Shown in pieces: positions 42,895-52,826 of a DNA stretch of 64,000 bases. This stretch comes from Byssothecium circinans (Eukaryota; Ascomycota; Dothideomycetes; Pleosporales; Massarinaceae): positions 1,409,206 through 1,473,205 of the forward strand of contig ML976979.1 of assembly GCA_010015675.1 (NCBI GenBank), in the 5' to 3' direction. The translations under genes and the position numbers were made by a program. Position 1 is the stretch's first letter. Every line of letters begins with the position of its first letter. Below the pieces are notes generated by a model. That model was not told the origin of the DNA and did not search any database. It saw only the letters and a list, made by a program, of their open reading frames with translations.

Positions 42895-45270
42895 TCAGCC
42901 CAAGTAGACCGTCCTTTTCACCAATCCTCTCCTCTCCAAATCATCGTTGTTTATCCAAGCACCACCCTCCCGATAGTAAATCTCGTTCTCCTCCCTCAAG
43001 AACAACACGAAATGCAGGTGCTCAGACCTCCCACCAAATTTTGTCATAGCACGGTACACCTGCGCAACCGAAAGCAGAAGCTTTTTTCCGTATTCCCAGA
43101 CTGTCCCATCATCCATAGTGTGTGGAACGGGTATTGGATCAATCTTGTTCCATTCGACCATATACCCCGAAAAAGTCAATATGCCAGTGCGTAGAACGTC
43201 GGCCACCCAGCGGTCGCAGTCTTCCGCTCGCCTGTCGGATGGGTCTTCCGCAAGTTGATATTCGGCCCCAGGACACCATGGGAACGAAAAGCTGTAGCGG
43301 TACTCATGGGACTGGTCATCACTTGTGGTCCCCTCGCTGTTGAAATAATATTGGTGCGTATAGTGTACGGCTCTGTTCCAGGCTGCCCAAGTCCAGGTAG
43401 GTAGGAGCGGTTGATCGTTGTCGAGACCACCACATCGGCGGGTAGAATCTGGCGTCCGTTGCGGGTTCTTGGTCTCCCAGCAGAGTGCTCGAGCAAGGAA
43501 ACCTACGGGCAAACCTTTAAACAAGCGCATTCTTTTATCTGTTGCTCTTTCGAGGTCGCTCGCTACACCCGCGAACGCGTGAAGAACATCCTCTTGAAAC
43601 GACAATGTACGCCAGTTGTAATTCTCGACGTGCACGGCGTATTCGTTGAAAGGTCCTGATGGCGTGTTGCGTAATGTCTGGAGATCTTTCCCGCTTGAAG
43701 AGTGTCTGTGGAAGATTGGTTTCCGGAAACAGCTTTTGTTCGTAGGATTGATTTCGCCATACGAGGACGCAGGGCAGTGCCAATAAGCTCGATCGTTCGC
43801 AAAAATGAGCTTGCGTGGTGAAAAGTAGCTCTCTTGGTAGGTCCAGCCTCGCTTTGACCAAGGTGTATCTTCTATCATGGCTTCTGCATCGTACGTGTTT
43901 ACTCTTCGGAGGCGTGTCCCGTCGAGCCATCCTTCGCAAGCTTGCGTATTCCGTGATCCTGGCTGCACGCCCGCCAGCCCGGCATCTGCATGCGTGGCAC
44001 TAGCCGCAATGATTGTTAATATTGCTGACTTGTATATCTGGTCCATGGCTGAAAGTGAATGACTCTTCTCCACTTTATCATCTTGAATTATGCATAGCGT
44101 ATCCACCCAGAGGTAACGTATGCTGATTTCTTGACAGACGCGAATGGCCTCCGAAATGGTTCTTGGAAGCTTCCGATTCTCCAAAGAGACGTACTCGTTG
44201 TCTGGATCATCGATAGGCTTGACAATGTCCTCCATCTTACTCGAATATTGCTCCGCCTTGCCCCATACATAACTCAGTGCAGCATACCGCACGTGTACTT
44301 TGGCTAACACGACCTTCATTGATGCGCAGTCGACAAGTCGAAGAGTGTAGCTTCTCTTCGGCGCTGATTTTCGAACTCGAAGGAGGCCGTTCCAGCCGGA
44401 TCGACATTCGTTGTGCTCCAGTCGGCATTGTTGGGTCCAGAGCCTCAACGTGTCCATATCGATTTGACTCTGGTTGATTGATGGCTTCGCTAGTTTTTTG
44501 ACCATGAGTTCGCTGTAGGGATCGCCAATTATTCGACTCGTGTCATTGACAACAGAGAATTCCAGGTCCGGGAAATTGGCATGTTTGTAACGCTTACCGT
44601 AGTCAATGCCATCAAATCGGATCTTGAGTCTAAACTTCCCAAAGATCTCGGGGTACTCCAATGATTTGGCCGGCCATGGCGCTGGTCGCGTCTCGGGATT
44701 CTCGCAGCGGCACAAGAGTGTGATAGCCTCGCCTCTTTCCATGCGGACGTTTTCGGAAGATTCTGAACTAAGAAGTTCGTCTAATCCCCTCGCAATGAGA
44801 TCACATAGTGCGCAATGTGTTCGGTTGGCAGATTTCAGAACTCCCAACTCGAATTCCTCCCATTGTCGTGCAGATAAGCGAGTGTATACCGGGGAGTCGC
44901 CGGCTTTGCCAGCTGGAAAGGTGGAAGGCTTGACATTTCGAATAAGCGCAGCGCGCCAGTCAACGGCCGCGCACTGCGTACATAGGTTCCTGTCCGAGGG
45001 TGTAATGTTTGTATACAACAGTCCGTTATTTCTTTGAGGGTCAGTTCCAACTCTTTCACGCGCCTGAGGCAGCATTCCATCAGTAACTCCATTCTCACCA
45101 GCAATCGGCGATGCTAAGTTCGTGTTAATCTGCAGGCCCTCTACCTCAACCTCCAGCGACTCCGGTTCGATTGTCAGCCCTGGAGGGGTCTTGCGTTTTG
45201 GATGGACTGCATGATTCGAGGAGGTCAACCGCCGCGAGATCTTTGAGATGGTAAGGAGTCCGTAGGGCAT
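42895..45270 (-). CDS. HET-domain protein 3
   Basis: A single exon of 791 residues. The HET blocks are RYAALSYVWGKAEQYSS (~residue 326), AIRVCQEISIRYLWVDTLCI followed by IQDDK (~375-398), and WSKRGWTYQESYFSPRKLIF (~468-488). A Cys-pair region precedes the domain (LCTQCAAVDWRAAL and RTHCALCDLIARGLDELL), typical of the larger HET subgroup. The first ~90 residues are variable and include a basic stretch. The ~300 residues after the domain belong to no family I can name. It is transcribed in the same direction as HET 2, 247 bases upstream of its start. Intact. Three HET genes of three different subtypes lie within 14 kb. Confidence 0.92.
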   Translation of the reverse strand: MPYGLLTISKISRRLTSSNHAVHPKRKTPPGLTIEPESLEVEVEGLQINTNLASPIAGENGVTDGMLPQARERVGTDPQRNNGLLYTNITPSDRNLCTQCAAVDWRAALIRNVKPSTFPAGKAGDSPVYTRLSARQWEEFELGVLKSANRTHCALCDLIARGLDELLSSESSENVRMERGEAITLLCRCENPETRPAPWPAKSLEYPEIFGKFRLKIRFDGIDYGKRYKHANFPDLEFSVVNDTSRIIGDPYSELMVKKLAKPSINQSQIDMDTLRLWTQQCRLEHNECRSGWNGLLRVRKSAPKRSYTLRLVDCASMKVVLAKVHVRYAALSYVWGKAEQYSSKMEDIVKPIDDPDNEYVSLENRKLPRTISEAIRVCQEISIRYLWVDTLCIIQDDKVEKSHSLSAMDQIYKSAILTIIAASATHADAGLAGVQPGSRNTQACEGWLDGTRLRRVNTYDAEAMIEDTPWSKRGWTYQESYFSPRKLIFANDRAYWHCPASSYGEINPTNKSCFRKPIFHRHSSSGKDLQTLRNTPSGPFNEYAVHVENYNWRTLSFQEDVLHAFAGVASDLERATDKRMRLFKGLPVGFLARALCWETKNPQRTPDSTRRCGGLDNDQPLLPTWTWAAWNRAVHYTHQYYFNSEGTTSDDQSHEYRYSFSFPWCPGAEYQLAEDPSDRRAEDCDRWVADVLRTGILTFSGYMVEWNKIDPIPVPHTMDDGTVWEYGKKLLLSVAQVYRAMTKFGGRSEHLHFVLFLREENEIYYREGGAWINNDDLERRGLVKRTVYLG

Positions 45271-45594
45271 CTTCTGCGAGGGATAGGCAGCATGCTTGTT
45301 GGTCGCAGTAAGAAAATGAAGAGCCCACTAGGTGTTGGTGAGGAGCTGAGTCGGAGACGGAGGTGGGGGCCGGAAGTTGGTAAGCATCTAGACCATAATG
45401 CGACGCCTCAAAAGAAACGCTACGAATTGAATGCAGCCACGTGTATGGAGAAACCCTCTTCTAGTGCGCGGTATGTGCAATTAGGGGGCCCTGTGGAAGG
45501 ATACGCGGTCATCTGAGCACGGATGGGTGGTTGCTTAGGACGCTGTTAAGACGCCTCAAGCCCTACCCACATTGCCCACACTTTCGAATGCGCC
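45271..45594. other. Promoter side of HET gene 3, no gene seen
   Basis: No further features. Confidence 0.4.
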
Positions 45595-45990
45595 GTGCGA
45601 CCAGGTGTTGAATTTCGGTCAGCAATCAATCAGCTTGGGCATGGGGAATTTCGCGCAGCTATTTCTCAACGCCCACCCACCCCCTTCAGCCCAGCTCCCT
45701 TCAACCCGTCGACACGCAAAGCGTTGACTGAGGCTTGCAGGCAAGGAATGGAGCATTTGGCGTTTCGCTTGTTTAAGATGGCGGGGTGGAATAAAGCGCC
45801 ACGGGACAGTGAGAAGGAGCTGACGGAGTTTCTGCTTTCTCTTCATGAGTGCGAAGAGAAGTCGGTCGTGAGGTTTGTTAAGATTGTTTTCGCGAGCAGT
45901 GTGCGAATCAACGACGTTAACAACGAAGCGAACGAAACCTTCTTTGAGGGCTTCTCCAGCTTGTTGCTGGAACGGATGAAGCTTGACTAA
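45595..45990 (+). CDS. Possible small protein
   Basis: 131 codons from an ATG at 45595. From about residue 38 the sequence is helical and well composed (TRKALTEACRQGMEHLAFRL, then EKELTEFLLSLHECEEKSVV). The first 35 residues look random, so an internal start or a lost upstream exon is possible. No family recognised. The reverse strand is also open over 45619-46041 but is poorer in composition. Confidence 0.33.
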   Translation: MRPGVEFRSAINQLGHGEFRAAISQRPPTPFSPAPFNPSTRKALTEACRQGMEHLAFRLFKMAGWNKAPRDSEKELTEFLLSLHECEEKSVVRFVKIVFASSVRINDVNNEANETFFEGFSSLLLERMKLD

Positions 45991-46190
45991 GCCTTTTTGA
46001 TGGGATGGTATTTCTAGATCGGTAGGGTGATTGGATATCACCAGGGGATTAGGCTCAGTGTTTCTAAAGCGACTTTAACTAACCTTTAGTATTGTAGCAT
46101 CGGTCATCTAGCTTTAGTAAAGGGAGATTTATTTCCGGGATTATCAAGGGGTCGCCACAAAAAGCTCTCTATGAAGACCTAAGCCGACCT

Positions 46191-47021
46191 TCACGCTAGC
46201 CTCACAGCACTCCACGCCTTCAACGCCGCATCTTGCACAACCCCCGACTCCCCCTGCAAACTCTTCAACCGCTCTTCCCAAAACGCCCACCTCTCCAAGC
46301 TCATCACCTGAGCAGCCACCGCTTTCCGAAGCTCAGGTGAAGAAACGCCGGGCAACCTTGAACGCGGCTTCAGTCCCCAACTCTTCTCGCCCTTCTCCGC
46401 GCCTTCTCTGAATCGCGCTCCACATACATGCAGCCATTGCGCTGCGGCCGGAACCTCGAAATCAAGCAGTGCATCGACGCTCTCTAGTGCATCTGACATG
46501 ACCTCGTATCCCCAGTCGATCGGTATATCCGCCAGTCCTGCTGTGACTATCCGCGCTTCGACCTCCGCTCTCCTGACATGTTGAGCTCTTAATGCATCGC
46601 GCTCGTTACCCTCGGCGTCTCGAGCTATATCTCTCCAGTTCCCCGACATGTACGAGTCAGACCACATGTGCCCAAATCCCGATAAACCCTTCCACAACTT
46701 CTCACTCGGGCCGTCACTCTTCGCAGATCTCGGCAGTTCAACTCCCGGGAGGTGCTCGATAGCTTTCAGCAGTTCCAGTAACGGTTCGATGTACTCCGAT
46801 GGCAGTTCGACCAGAGCATCTTCAAGAAAGCCCCATAGCCGAGCAAGGTCTTCTCCTGGGTTAGTGGCGAGGAGAATGGGCCGGGTGATGGCGTGAGCAG
46901 CTTCGGTTGCGGTCGTATTGTGGTAAACGTAGTCTTTCAAAGCCGCGGCTTCTTCGGGGTGGCAGCCATCTTCAATGTCGCCGTCGGGAGCGAGTTTCTC
47001 AGAGAACCAGGCGTCTGACAT
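46191..47021 (-). CDS. DUF3632 family protein
   Basis: A single exon of 276 residues, all-helical and acidic. The start MSDAWFSEKLAPDGDIEDGC leads into AAALKDYVYHNTTATEAAHA and ITRPIL, then ARLWGFLEDALVELPSEYIE and LLELLKAIEHLPG. This alternation of an A-x-x-A-A-x-x-I segment with a WxxLxxxAxxLP segment is typical of the fungal DUF3632 family, which is expanded in Pezizomycotina and has no known activity. A C-terminal helix set (SSPELRKAVAAQVMSLERWA) completes the usual length. No targeting signal. The dispersed repeat copy B lies 126 bases upstream of its start. Confidence 0.75.
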   Translation of the reverse strand: MSDAWFSEKLAPDGDIEDGCHPEEAAALKDYVYHNTTATEAAHAITRPILLATNPGEDLARLWGFLEDALVELPSEYIEPLLELLKAIEHLPGVELPRSAKSDGPSEKLWKGLSGFGHMWSDSYMSGNWRDIARDAEGNERDALRAQHVRRAEVEARIVTAGLADIPIDWGYEVMSDALESVDALLDFEVPAAAQWLHVCGARFREGAEKGEKSWGLKPRSRLPGVSSPELRKAVAAQVMSLERWAFWEERLKSLQGESGVVQDAALKAWSAVRLA

Positions 47022-47147
47022 GATGTTGCTCGTTCAATGGTATCTGGAAGGGAATCGAATGTGAAGGTGAGCAGGTTGCGGCGATTTCTGGAGTAGTTGT
47101 GAGGTGTTTGTATGTTGGGATTGTGCTGCAAAAGCGAACCCGTGTGT

Positions 47148-47216
47148 AGCTATATATTAGTAATAACCGCTACAGTTGTGGCCTTCCATTTAACTCGCGA
47201 TGGCCGCAACTCCAGC
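47148..47216 (+). repeat. Dispersed repeat, copy B
   Basis: Reads AGCTATATATTAGTAATAAC, CGCTACAGTTGTGGCC, then TTCCATTTAACTCGCGATGG to CAACTCCAGC. It is the reverse-oriented partner of 40821-40898, differing by an 8-base gap and few substitutions. The similarity stops abruptly after CCAGC on one side and fades on the other. Confidence 0.75.
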
Positions 47217-47806
47217 TAAGGCGAAAAACGGTCCGGTGATTATTATGTGCCACATTTCAATGTTTAGCCTCCTCCATGGAGCTGAAACTGCGCCTCGATG
47301 ACGTCACATGTTGGAAGTTAGCAGCTGATAAAAGGTGGTGGTATTTTTACACGCTGCTTACAATATCGCTGGCGTAAGCCTCAGCCGTTCTCAACTTTCA
47401 GCACTGGTTGAGGTGATGTGAGATACAGAGTCCGACACTTTGTACATCGTTTGCCATGTAATGTTGATAAGAGTCTGTGGAATGTACTTGGCAGGGAGCG
47501 GGCCCTGCTATGCTTGAGGCTTTCTAAGTTTGGTTATACCATGGGCATATATCAAAGCAAACGTCGAGTTACCTAACCAAAACCAGTCTTGCTATTTCTC
47601 AGTACGCAATCCACCTTTTCTTGCAGTAAGCACTCAAACCTACCCAGGAGTGCCGGACAGTATTCTGTTCGAAACGTGATGGCTTGAACACAATGCTGAT
47701 GCGGATCATCACCCGGCCCATACCTGCGTCCGTTCGGCTATCATTCAGACGCCTATTTTCGTCTTGTAATATTTATGTAGGCGGGTGATGTATACAAACG
47801 TTCAGC
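47217..47806. other. Upstream region of the secreted RNase-like gene
   Basis: No coding signal accepted on either strand. Confidence 0.4.
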
Positions 47807-47813
47807 TATAAAA
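47807..47813 (+). promoter_or_regulatory. TATA box of the RNase-like gene
   Basis: TATAAAA, 152 bases before the ATG at 47965 and followed by CA/TC-rich sequence suited to an initiator and 5' leader. A clear TATA box is uncommon among the genes of this window and fits a strongly regulated secreted protein. Confidence 0.5.
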
Positions 47814-47964
47814 CCAGTATCACAGTCCCAAGCCTTTGGCATTCCAGACACAACAACACTTCCACTCATTCCCACGTTTCCGTCTATATATCTTCCCGAC
47901 TACTTATTTCCATTGATTGGTTCTCAATTCTCCGCTAGACGTTTTTTTGGCAATCGTAATCACC

Positions 47965-48635
47965 ATGAAATACTCCTCTGCTATATTCCTCGCTCTCCTC
48001 GGAGCAACGAGTGCGCTTCCAGCCGAGCTGGAATCTCGAGCTGTTACAAATGACCCCATCTCTGTACGTGTCTCTCAAGTAAAAGCACTACTGAGTATAT
48101 GGCCAAACGGGGCGACTTACTTTTTATGGCGAATGTAGTTCACAAACGGCCCTTCCCTCACCCAATCATTCACCTGCGGAGGGATAAAGTACACCGGAAA
48201 GGACATCTACAACGCCGCTCAAAAGGGCACGAATCTGCACATCGGCAAGGAGACGCGTGGAAGTAAGTTCCAACCTACTCCCTTTCCCCGTCTATTACCT
48301 TTTCCCCCTCTATTACCTTTCCCGTCCCCGAAGCACACCAAAGCTAACCCCACCACCCAGAGAAACTCTACCCCCACCCCTTCGACAAGAACGACTCCAA
48401 AGGCGTCAAACTAGTCTTCCCCAAGGAATGCCCTGCCGACAAGGACCGCTACGAGTACCCGCTCAAAAAGAACAGCGTGTACGACGGTGGAAAGAGCAAC
48501 CAGAGCCAGGGCGACGAGCGAGTCGTCTTTTACTACGAGGACGGCGAGGTCGATGATAAGAAGGTTAATAAGGTGTATTATTGTGGGATTATGACGCATA
48601 AGGGCGCGGCGCCGGGGGGGTTTGTGCTGTGCTAG
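47965..48635 (+). CDS. Secreted RNase T1/N1-like protein, candidate effector
   Basis: Three exons (47965-48063, 48139-48262, 48361-48635) give 165 residues. A signal peptide is plain (MKYSSAIFLALLGATSALPA), followed by a likely Kex2-type site near SR. The mature part follows the microbial guanyl-specific ribonuclease layout: FTCGGIKYTGKDIYNAAQ, then LYPHPF with His80, YEYPL with Glu106, DERVVFYYE with Arg128, and GIMTHKGAAPGGFVLC with His154 and a terminal Cys. The His/Glu/Arg/His set matches the catalytic residues of RNase T1. Insertions (KKVNKV and others) make it longer than T1. It may be an active secreted RNase or an RNase-like effector as known from plant pathogens. An 18-base minisatellite starts right after its stop codon. 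Confidence 0.8.
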
Positions 48636-48990
48636 TGGGAGGGTGAGGGTGATTGGAGTGGAGAGGGTGATTGGAGTGGAGAGGGTGATTGGAGTGGAGA
48701 GGGTGATTGGAGTGGAGAGGGTGATTGGAGTNNNNNNNNNNNNNNNNNNNNNNNNNNNNNNNNNNNNNNNNNNNNNNNNNNNNNNNNNNNNNNNNNNNNN
48801 NNNNNNGAGGGTGATTGGAGTGGAGAGGGTGATTGGAGTGGAGAGGGTGATTGGAGTGGAGAGGGTGATTGGAGTGGAGAGGGTGATTGGAGTAGTAAGG
48901 GTGATTGGAGTGGAGAGGGTGAGTGGAGTAGTAAGGGTGAGTGGAGTGGCGGGGGTGAGTGGAGTGGTGAGGGTGAGCGGAGTGGAAGAG
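48636..48990. repeat. 18-bp minisatellite with assembly gap
   Basis: The unit is GTGATTGGAGTGGAGAGG. About 4.5 near-perfect copies precede a run of 75 N (48732-48806), and about five perfect plus five degenerate copies (GAGTGGAGTAGTAAGGGT variants) follow. The first unit starts within 10 bases of the RNase-like stop codon. 18 is a multiple of three, and the plus frame reads as repeated RVIGVE hexapeptides. The reverse frame gives TPITLS-type repeats and is an artefact of the array. Confidence 0.95.
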
Positions 48991-49044
48991 GGGGCGGTTC
49001 TTGTCTGTATTATATACGATTGAGGTGCGTATAAACTGCCAAAA

Positions 49045-50592
49045 CTACCATGGGAGTCCAAAGCCTTCCTGCACCCTATAACCCCCATTATCTCCATCCT
49101 CGTCCTCGTCGTCACCCTCATCGTCCTCATCGCTTCCCGGCACTTTAAAAACCCCAACGGCATCCTCGTCCTCATCATCATCCTCATCCACATCGTCCTC
49201 GTCATCTTCCTCCTCAATCGCCGCCGGAATAGCCTTAAACATCTGAATCTCAGCAAACGCATACCTCCGTGCCAACCCATGCAGCTGCCAAAGCAATCTA
49301 TAAAAATCCGGCCCATGATTCGCAATCCCCGGCCTCAGCAACTCCTCATCAACCCACTTATCCAAAGCCGCAATATCATCAAGGACTCGCACAATCACTC
49401 GCCAGTGAGTCGCGACCTCGCGGGGTAACGTTTCGTCCAAATCCCACAGATACCGGCGACAGTGCGGACACATTCCCTGCTCGCGGAGCCGCTCACAACA
49501 CACCTTACCAATCAAATGTCTGCACCGTGTCCAGACCGGAGGCTCCGTTTCTAATGCATCAGAGTACACGGTGCCCCAACTGAATAAGCAGATTGGGCAG
49601 TTTTTCTCGCCGCTCGCGAGGACTTCTGCGTCGGTCGCGGGCCTCGTGAAGGCTGCCACCCTAGGCACCGAGTAGCCGGGGATTGTCTTGAGATGGTTGA
49701 TAAGGCGTAGGGTATTCGACGTGAAAGATGTGCGAACCTCAGTTGTGAGGGTGACGAGGATGAGGAAGAGGGACCATTCGTAGTTCTCGTGGTAGATGTA
49801 TTCGCTGGGGAGATAATGGCGGTACTCCTCAGCCAAGTCAATGCTCAAAATGAAGTCGTTATACATAGGGGGTGCGTACCTGTTTGTGTCCACGTAGACT
49901 TTTTGGCTTCCCCGTATGCGCTGCTGAATCCAATACATACGCGCGGCTACAGACCTAGTGTCAAAAAAGCTCTCCACGTCCCTCGACAAATAGTCACCCC
50001 ATTCGAGAATATCAGGAAGTTCCTCGAAATCCTCTCCGCGGCTTTTCGCAAGCATGTGGTCTGCCAATTTAAACAAGTCGGCGAAACCTAGGAATAACAT
50101 CATACAGACATCCGTCTCTTCCTCGGTTAGACGGCCCCAGACGGCTTTGAAGGAATCCGCTCGTTCGTAAACATAGTCGGCGGTTCTCGTGATCCTTGTG
50201 CCAGCACAATAGAGTATTATTGGGTGGATCAATTCTAGGTCCGCGTTGGTGCAGATAGCGGTGAGATTAAGTTTGATTTGAGGATACGCTGCGAGGCGTT
50301 CGTACAGATCGTCAAAGGGATATTCCCTCTCTTCCTCCTCTACCGCCTCTGCACCTGCGCTGATAAACTCGTGATACCCTCCACCCTCTGGGATGTTGAG
50401 ATCACTTGGTTCAGTGGGCATGGGCCATCCTTCCTGAAAGTCTGGATGTCCTTCATTCTTCAGCTTCCGGATCTGTGCTTTCACGAAATAGGACCTGCAA
50501 TACCGGAGAACTGGGTCTCTCGAAAAGCGTTGGAGGCTTTCAAGGCGCCAATTAGTCTTCCTCCACTGGAAATGGCCGAAGGGGTCTCCCAT
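49045..50592 (-). CDS. RING-like zinc-finger protein A, acidic tail
   Basis: A single exon of 515 residues. A helical N-terminal region (~330 residues) has no family I recognise. The RING-like finger follows at about residues 333-385: KNCPICLFSW, WTRCRHLIGKVCCERL and GMCPHCRRYLWDLDE, giving Cys-x2-Cys, Cys-x-His, Cys-Cys and Cys-x2-Cys. Such domains recruit ubiquitin-conjugating enzymes. The tail is extremely acidic (EEEDDEDDVDEDDDEDEDAV and another Asp/Glu run near the end). The same general plan, a long helical part plus a RING, recurs in the genes at 53.9 and 58.2 kb. The minisatellite ends 54 bases beyond its stop. Confidence 0.8.
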   Translation of the reverse strand: MGDPFGHFQWRKTNWRLESLQRFSRDPVLRYCRSYFVKAQIRKLKNEGHPDFQEGWPMPTEPSDLNIPEGGGYHEFISAGAEAVEEEEREYPFDDLYERLAAYPQIKLNLTAICTNADLELIHPIILYCAGTRITRTADYVYERADSFKAVWGRLTEEETDVCMMLFLGFADLFKLADHMLAKSRGEDFEELPDILEWGDYLSRDVESFFDTRSVAARMYWIQQRIRGSQKVYVDTNRYAPPMYNDFILSIDLAEEYRHYLPSEYIYHENYEWSLFLILVTLTTEVRTSFTSNTLRLINHLKTIPGYSVPRVAAFTRPATDAEVLASGEKNCPICLFSWGTVYSDALETEPPVWTRCRHLIGKVCCERLREQGMCPHCRRYLWDLDETLPREVATHWRVIVRVLDDIAALDKWVDEELLRPGIANHGPDFYRLLWQLHGLARRYAFAEIQMFKAIPAAIEEEDDEDDVDEDDDEDEDAVGVFKVPGSDEDDEGDDEDEDGDNGGYRVQEGFGLPW

Positions 50593-51026
50593 TGAGAAAC
50601 AATACTGGCGTAATCGATCGCGTGAATGTAGCCCTGCCTTGCGGAACGTAATGATGAATTGTTGGTGCTGACCTCGCAGCGCAGTGCAACTTGGATCCCT
50701 GGAGGCTTTGCAATGAAGGAATGAAATGAGTTTTCTTTTCAGGGATGTGAGTTTATTTGTAGCGTAGGCAATTCAAAGAAACCGATAGTATAGGACTGGA
50801 TTAACCAGTTGCATTGTGCGTGGATAAAACAACTGGTCTTTGTCTGCATCGGTAATGTGAGCTTCTTTGAAGGATGAGAGACTCTCTATCATCGATGATT
50901 GATCCTCGTGGTTTGTTCTTCGAGGACATGAATTTAAACACTAATTAGAAAACGAAACGCCATTGATATACTATACCATCCATTCGTGTTAGTATTTCAG
51001 CCATTGTAGAGAGATCACATCGTCGC
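50593..51026. other. Intergenic, no gene seen
   Basis: No coding signal or repeat. Confidence 0.4.
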
Positions 51027-52826
51027 TTAGGGCAACGTTGCGATAGATTCGCTCTTCTCCTCGATATTTCTTTGTTGCTGGCCCTTAAGCTCCAGATACT
51101 CGCCAACAATGCCAACATAGTCCTTGGGGAAATAAGGCGTGAATCGCTCTCCCCACCAGCTATCTTTCCTTCTATTTGCGACTCCGATATCGCCAAGCAG
51201 CAGGTCGACATAAGGCAGGCACTCAAACCACAGCTCAGGAAACCTCGCGCCAAATCCCCGACTGAAGCGCCATTTGCCAAACTGCGTATGAAGTACCGTT
51301 TCATACATGACCATGTCTGCAGCCCCGCTTTGTCGCAAAGCCGGGAGTTGATGATCGAAAAAAGCTGTAAGCCAGAGCGCCTGCGCCTGGGCAATGATAG
51401 TTGTCGCTGGGCTTCGATATGCGCCGGCGAAGGCTAGAGTTCTACTTTGAGCAAAGGCAGGTGGCACCATGAAGCGGTAGAGCCGGTAGGGCTCTCTTCG
51501 CGTCTCTTTCGCGTCTGTGGTCATGGGTTTGAAGTTCCGCGGCTGGGGCTGGTTTCGGAGCTTTGGGCACTTTTCTAGGATCTCTGCGTCTGCTCTTGCT
51601 ACATATTCAGCAGCTGAGTAGCTCACAGAGCCGGGTAAGCCGAGTTCTCGCTCAGTGACAAAATTGAATTGCGGAACATCTTTCCATCCAGTACCACAGA
51701 TCAAAACGTCGGCCTCGAGCGTTTGACCATCTGACAGATGAACTGTATGGTTCGAGAGGCTGGTGATGTCGGCGATATGAACGCGAATAAGGCCTTGACG
51801 CACGAGTTCGAAGAAGTCCGTCCCGTAGTTCAACAAGCCGCGGTTGGTGCCAATGTAGAAAACGTCATCCCATGGCTTGAGCTTGGCAGTTTCGGGATGG
51901 GAGTCGTAGTTGTTGTGCTCTAGGACACTGTGTGCCATTTTGTCAAAAAAGCCGTCGACAATTTTGCGGCCGAACCAGTGTTGGTGAAGGAAATTTCGTA
52001 TCAATGTGAAGCCGTCGGCATCTCCCCATATGCAAGGGCTCAGCCATGTGACTAGTCGCGTCTGTAGGAGTAGTTCGGGGATGACCTTGAGTGGTGTGAG
52101 TCGATTTGGTGTCATCCAGCACGGACCGTGACCTGACTCCCTGATCACCCAATCCACCTTGATTCCAGCGAGAGCGTAAGCACAGGCAATGTCCCACGAG
52201 AATTTTGCGCCGCTCATGAGAACCACTTTCTTGTATGGCCCGAGGCCATTTTCGGCTTTTGCAAACTCGCTCGTGTGATAGATTGGCGCGTCAAACGTCT
52301 CCTTGCCTACCAAGTCGGGCATAAACGGTTCTGATGTTAGGCCAGTCGCGACGATGAGCTTGCCCGTTTTGATGATCGCGGATGTGTTTGTTCCTTGATT
52401 GTGTTTTGCAACTGTAAGAGTCCATCCCAGGTCACCCTCGTCCACGGCGGTGTGCACAGCGGTGTTGAACTGTATATGCCGTAGAAGATCGAAGTTCTCA
52501 GCATAGCTTCGCAGGTAATCATTGACATGTTCACCAGGAATGTGATCGTCCGCTAGTGAAAAGCCTTCTGTGCTCATGGGATGGTCGCTGAATTCGAAGG
52601 TGCCAAAGTGATTGTTCGTTTTGAGTCCCGGATACAGTCGATCTTTCGCCCAAACACCACCAAGACATGTTCCTTTGTCAAGCACTCGTATGTTCGATTG
52701 CGGATGTACTTCTCGATATGTTTTGAGTATTGCTAGACCGTGAATACCTGTACATGGTCAGGTTGATCTCTTGTTGCAGTGGACTATCGTACCCGCGCCA
52801 ACGATAACCACGTCTACGGTCTCCAT
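51027..52826 (-). CDS. FAD-dependent monooxygenase (flavin-containing, class B-like)
   Basis: Two exons (52826-52793, 52747-51027) with a 45-base intron give 584 residues. The tiny first exon is METVDVVIVGAG, and the join restores the FAD-binding Gly-x-Gly-x-x-Gly as VGAGIHGLAILKTYREVHPQ. CLGGVWAKDRLYPGLKTNN is the conserved Trp segment after it. The second, NADPH-binding loop is KVVLMSGAKFSWDIACAYAL. ADVLICGTGW is the third signature of the family. Relatives oxidise soft nucleophiles or ketones, and many tailor secondary metabolites. There is no cluster of biosynthetic genes here, so the substrate is open. A hydrophobic patch near RLVTWLSPCIWGD could touch membrane. Complete. Confidence 0.9.

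Noticed and set aside
48411..49325. 304-codon minus-strand frame with TPITLS repeats
   Set aside because: It is the reverse reading of the 18-bp minisatellite and overlaps the RNase-like exon and the RING gene. It also spans the run of N.
51027..52826. Secondary-metabolite cluster around the FAD monooxygenase
   Set aside because: No PKS, NRPS, terpene cyclase, P450 or cluster regulator is within reach in this window.
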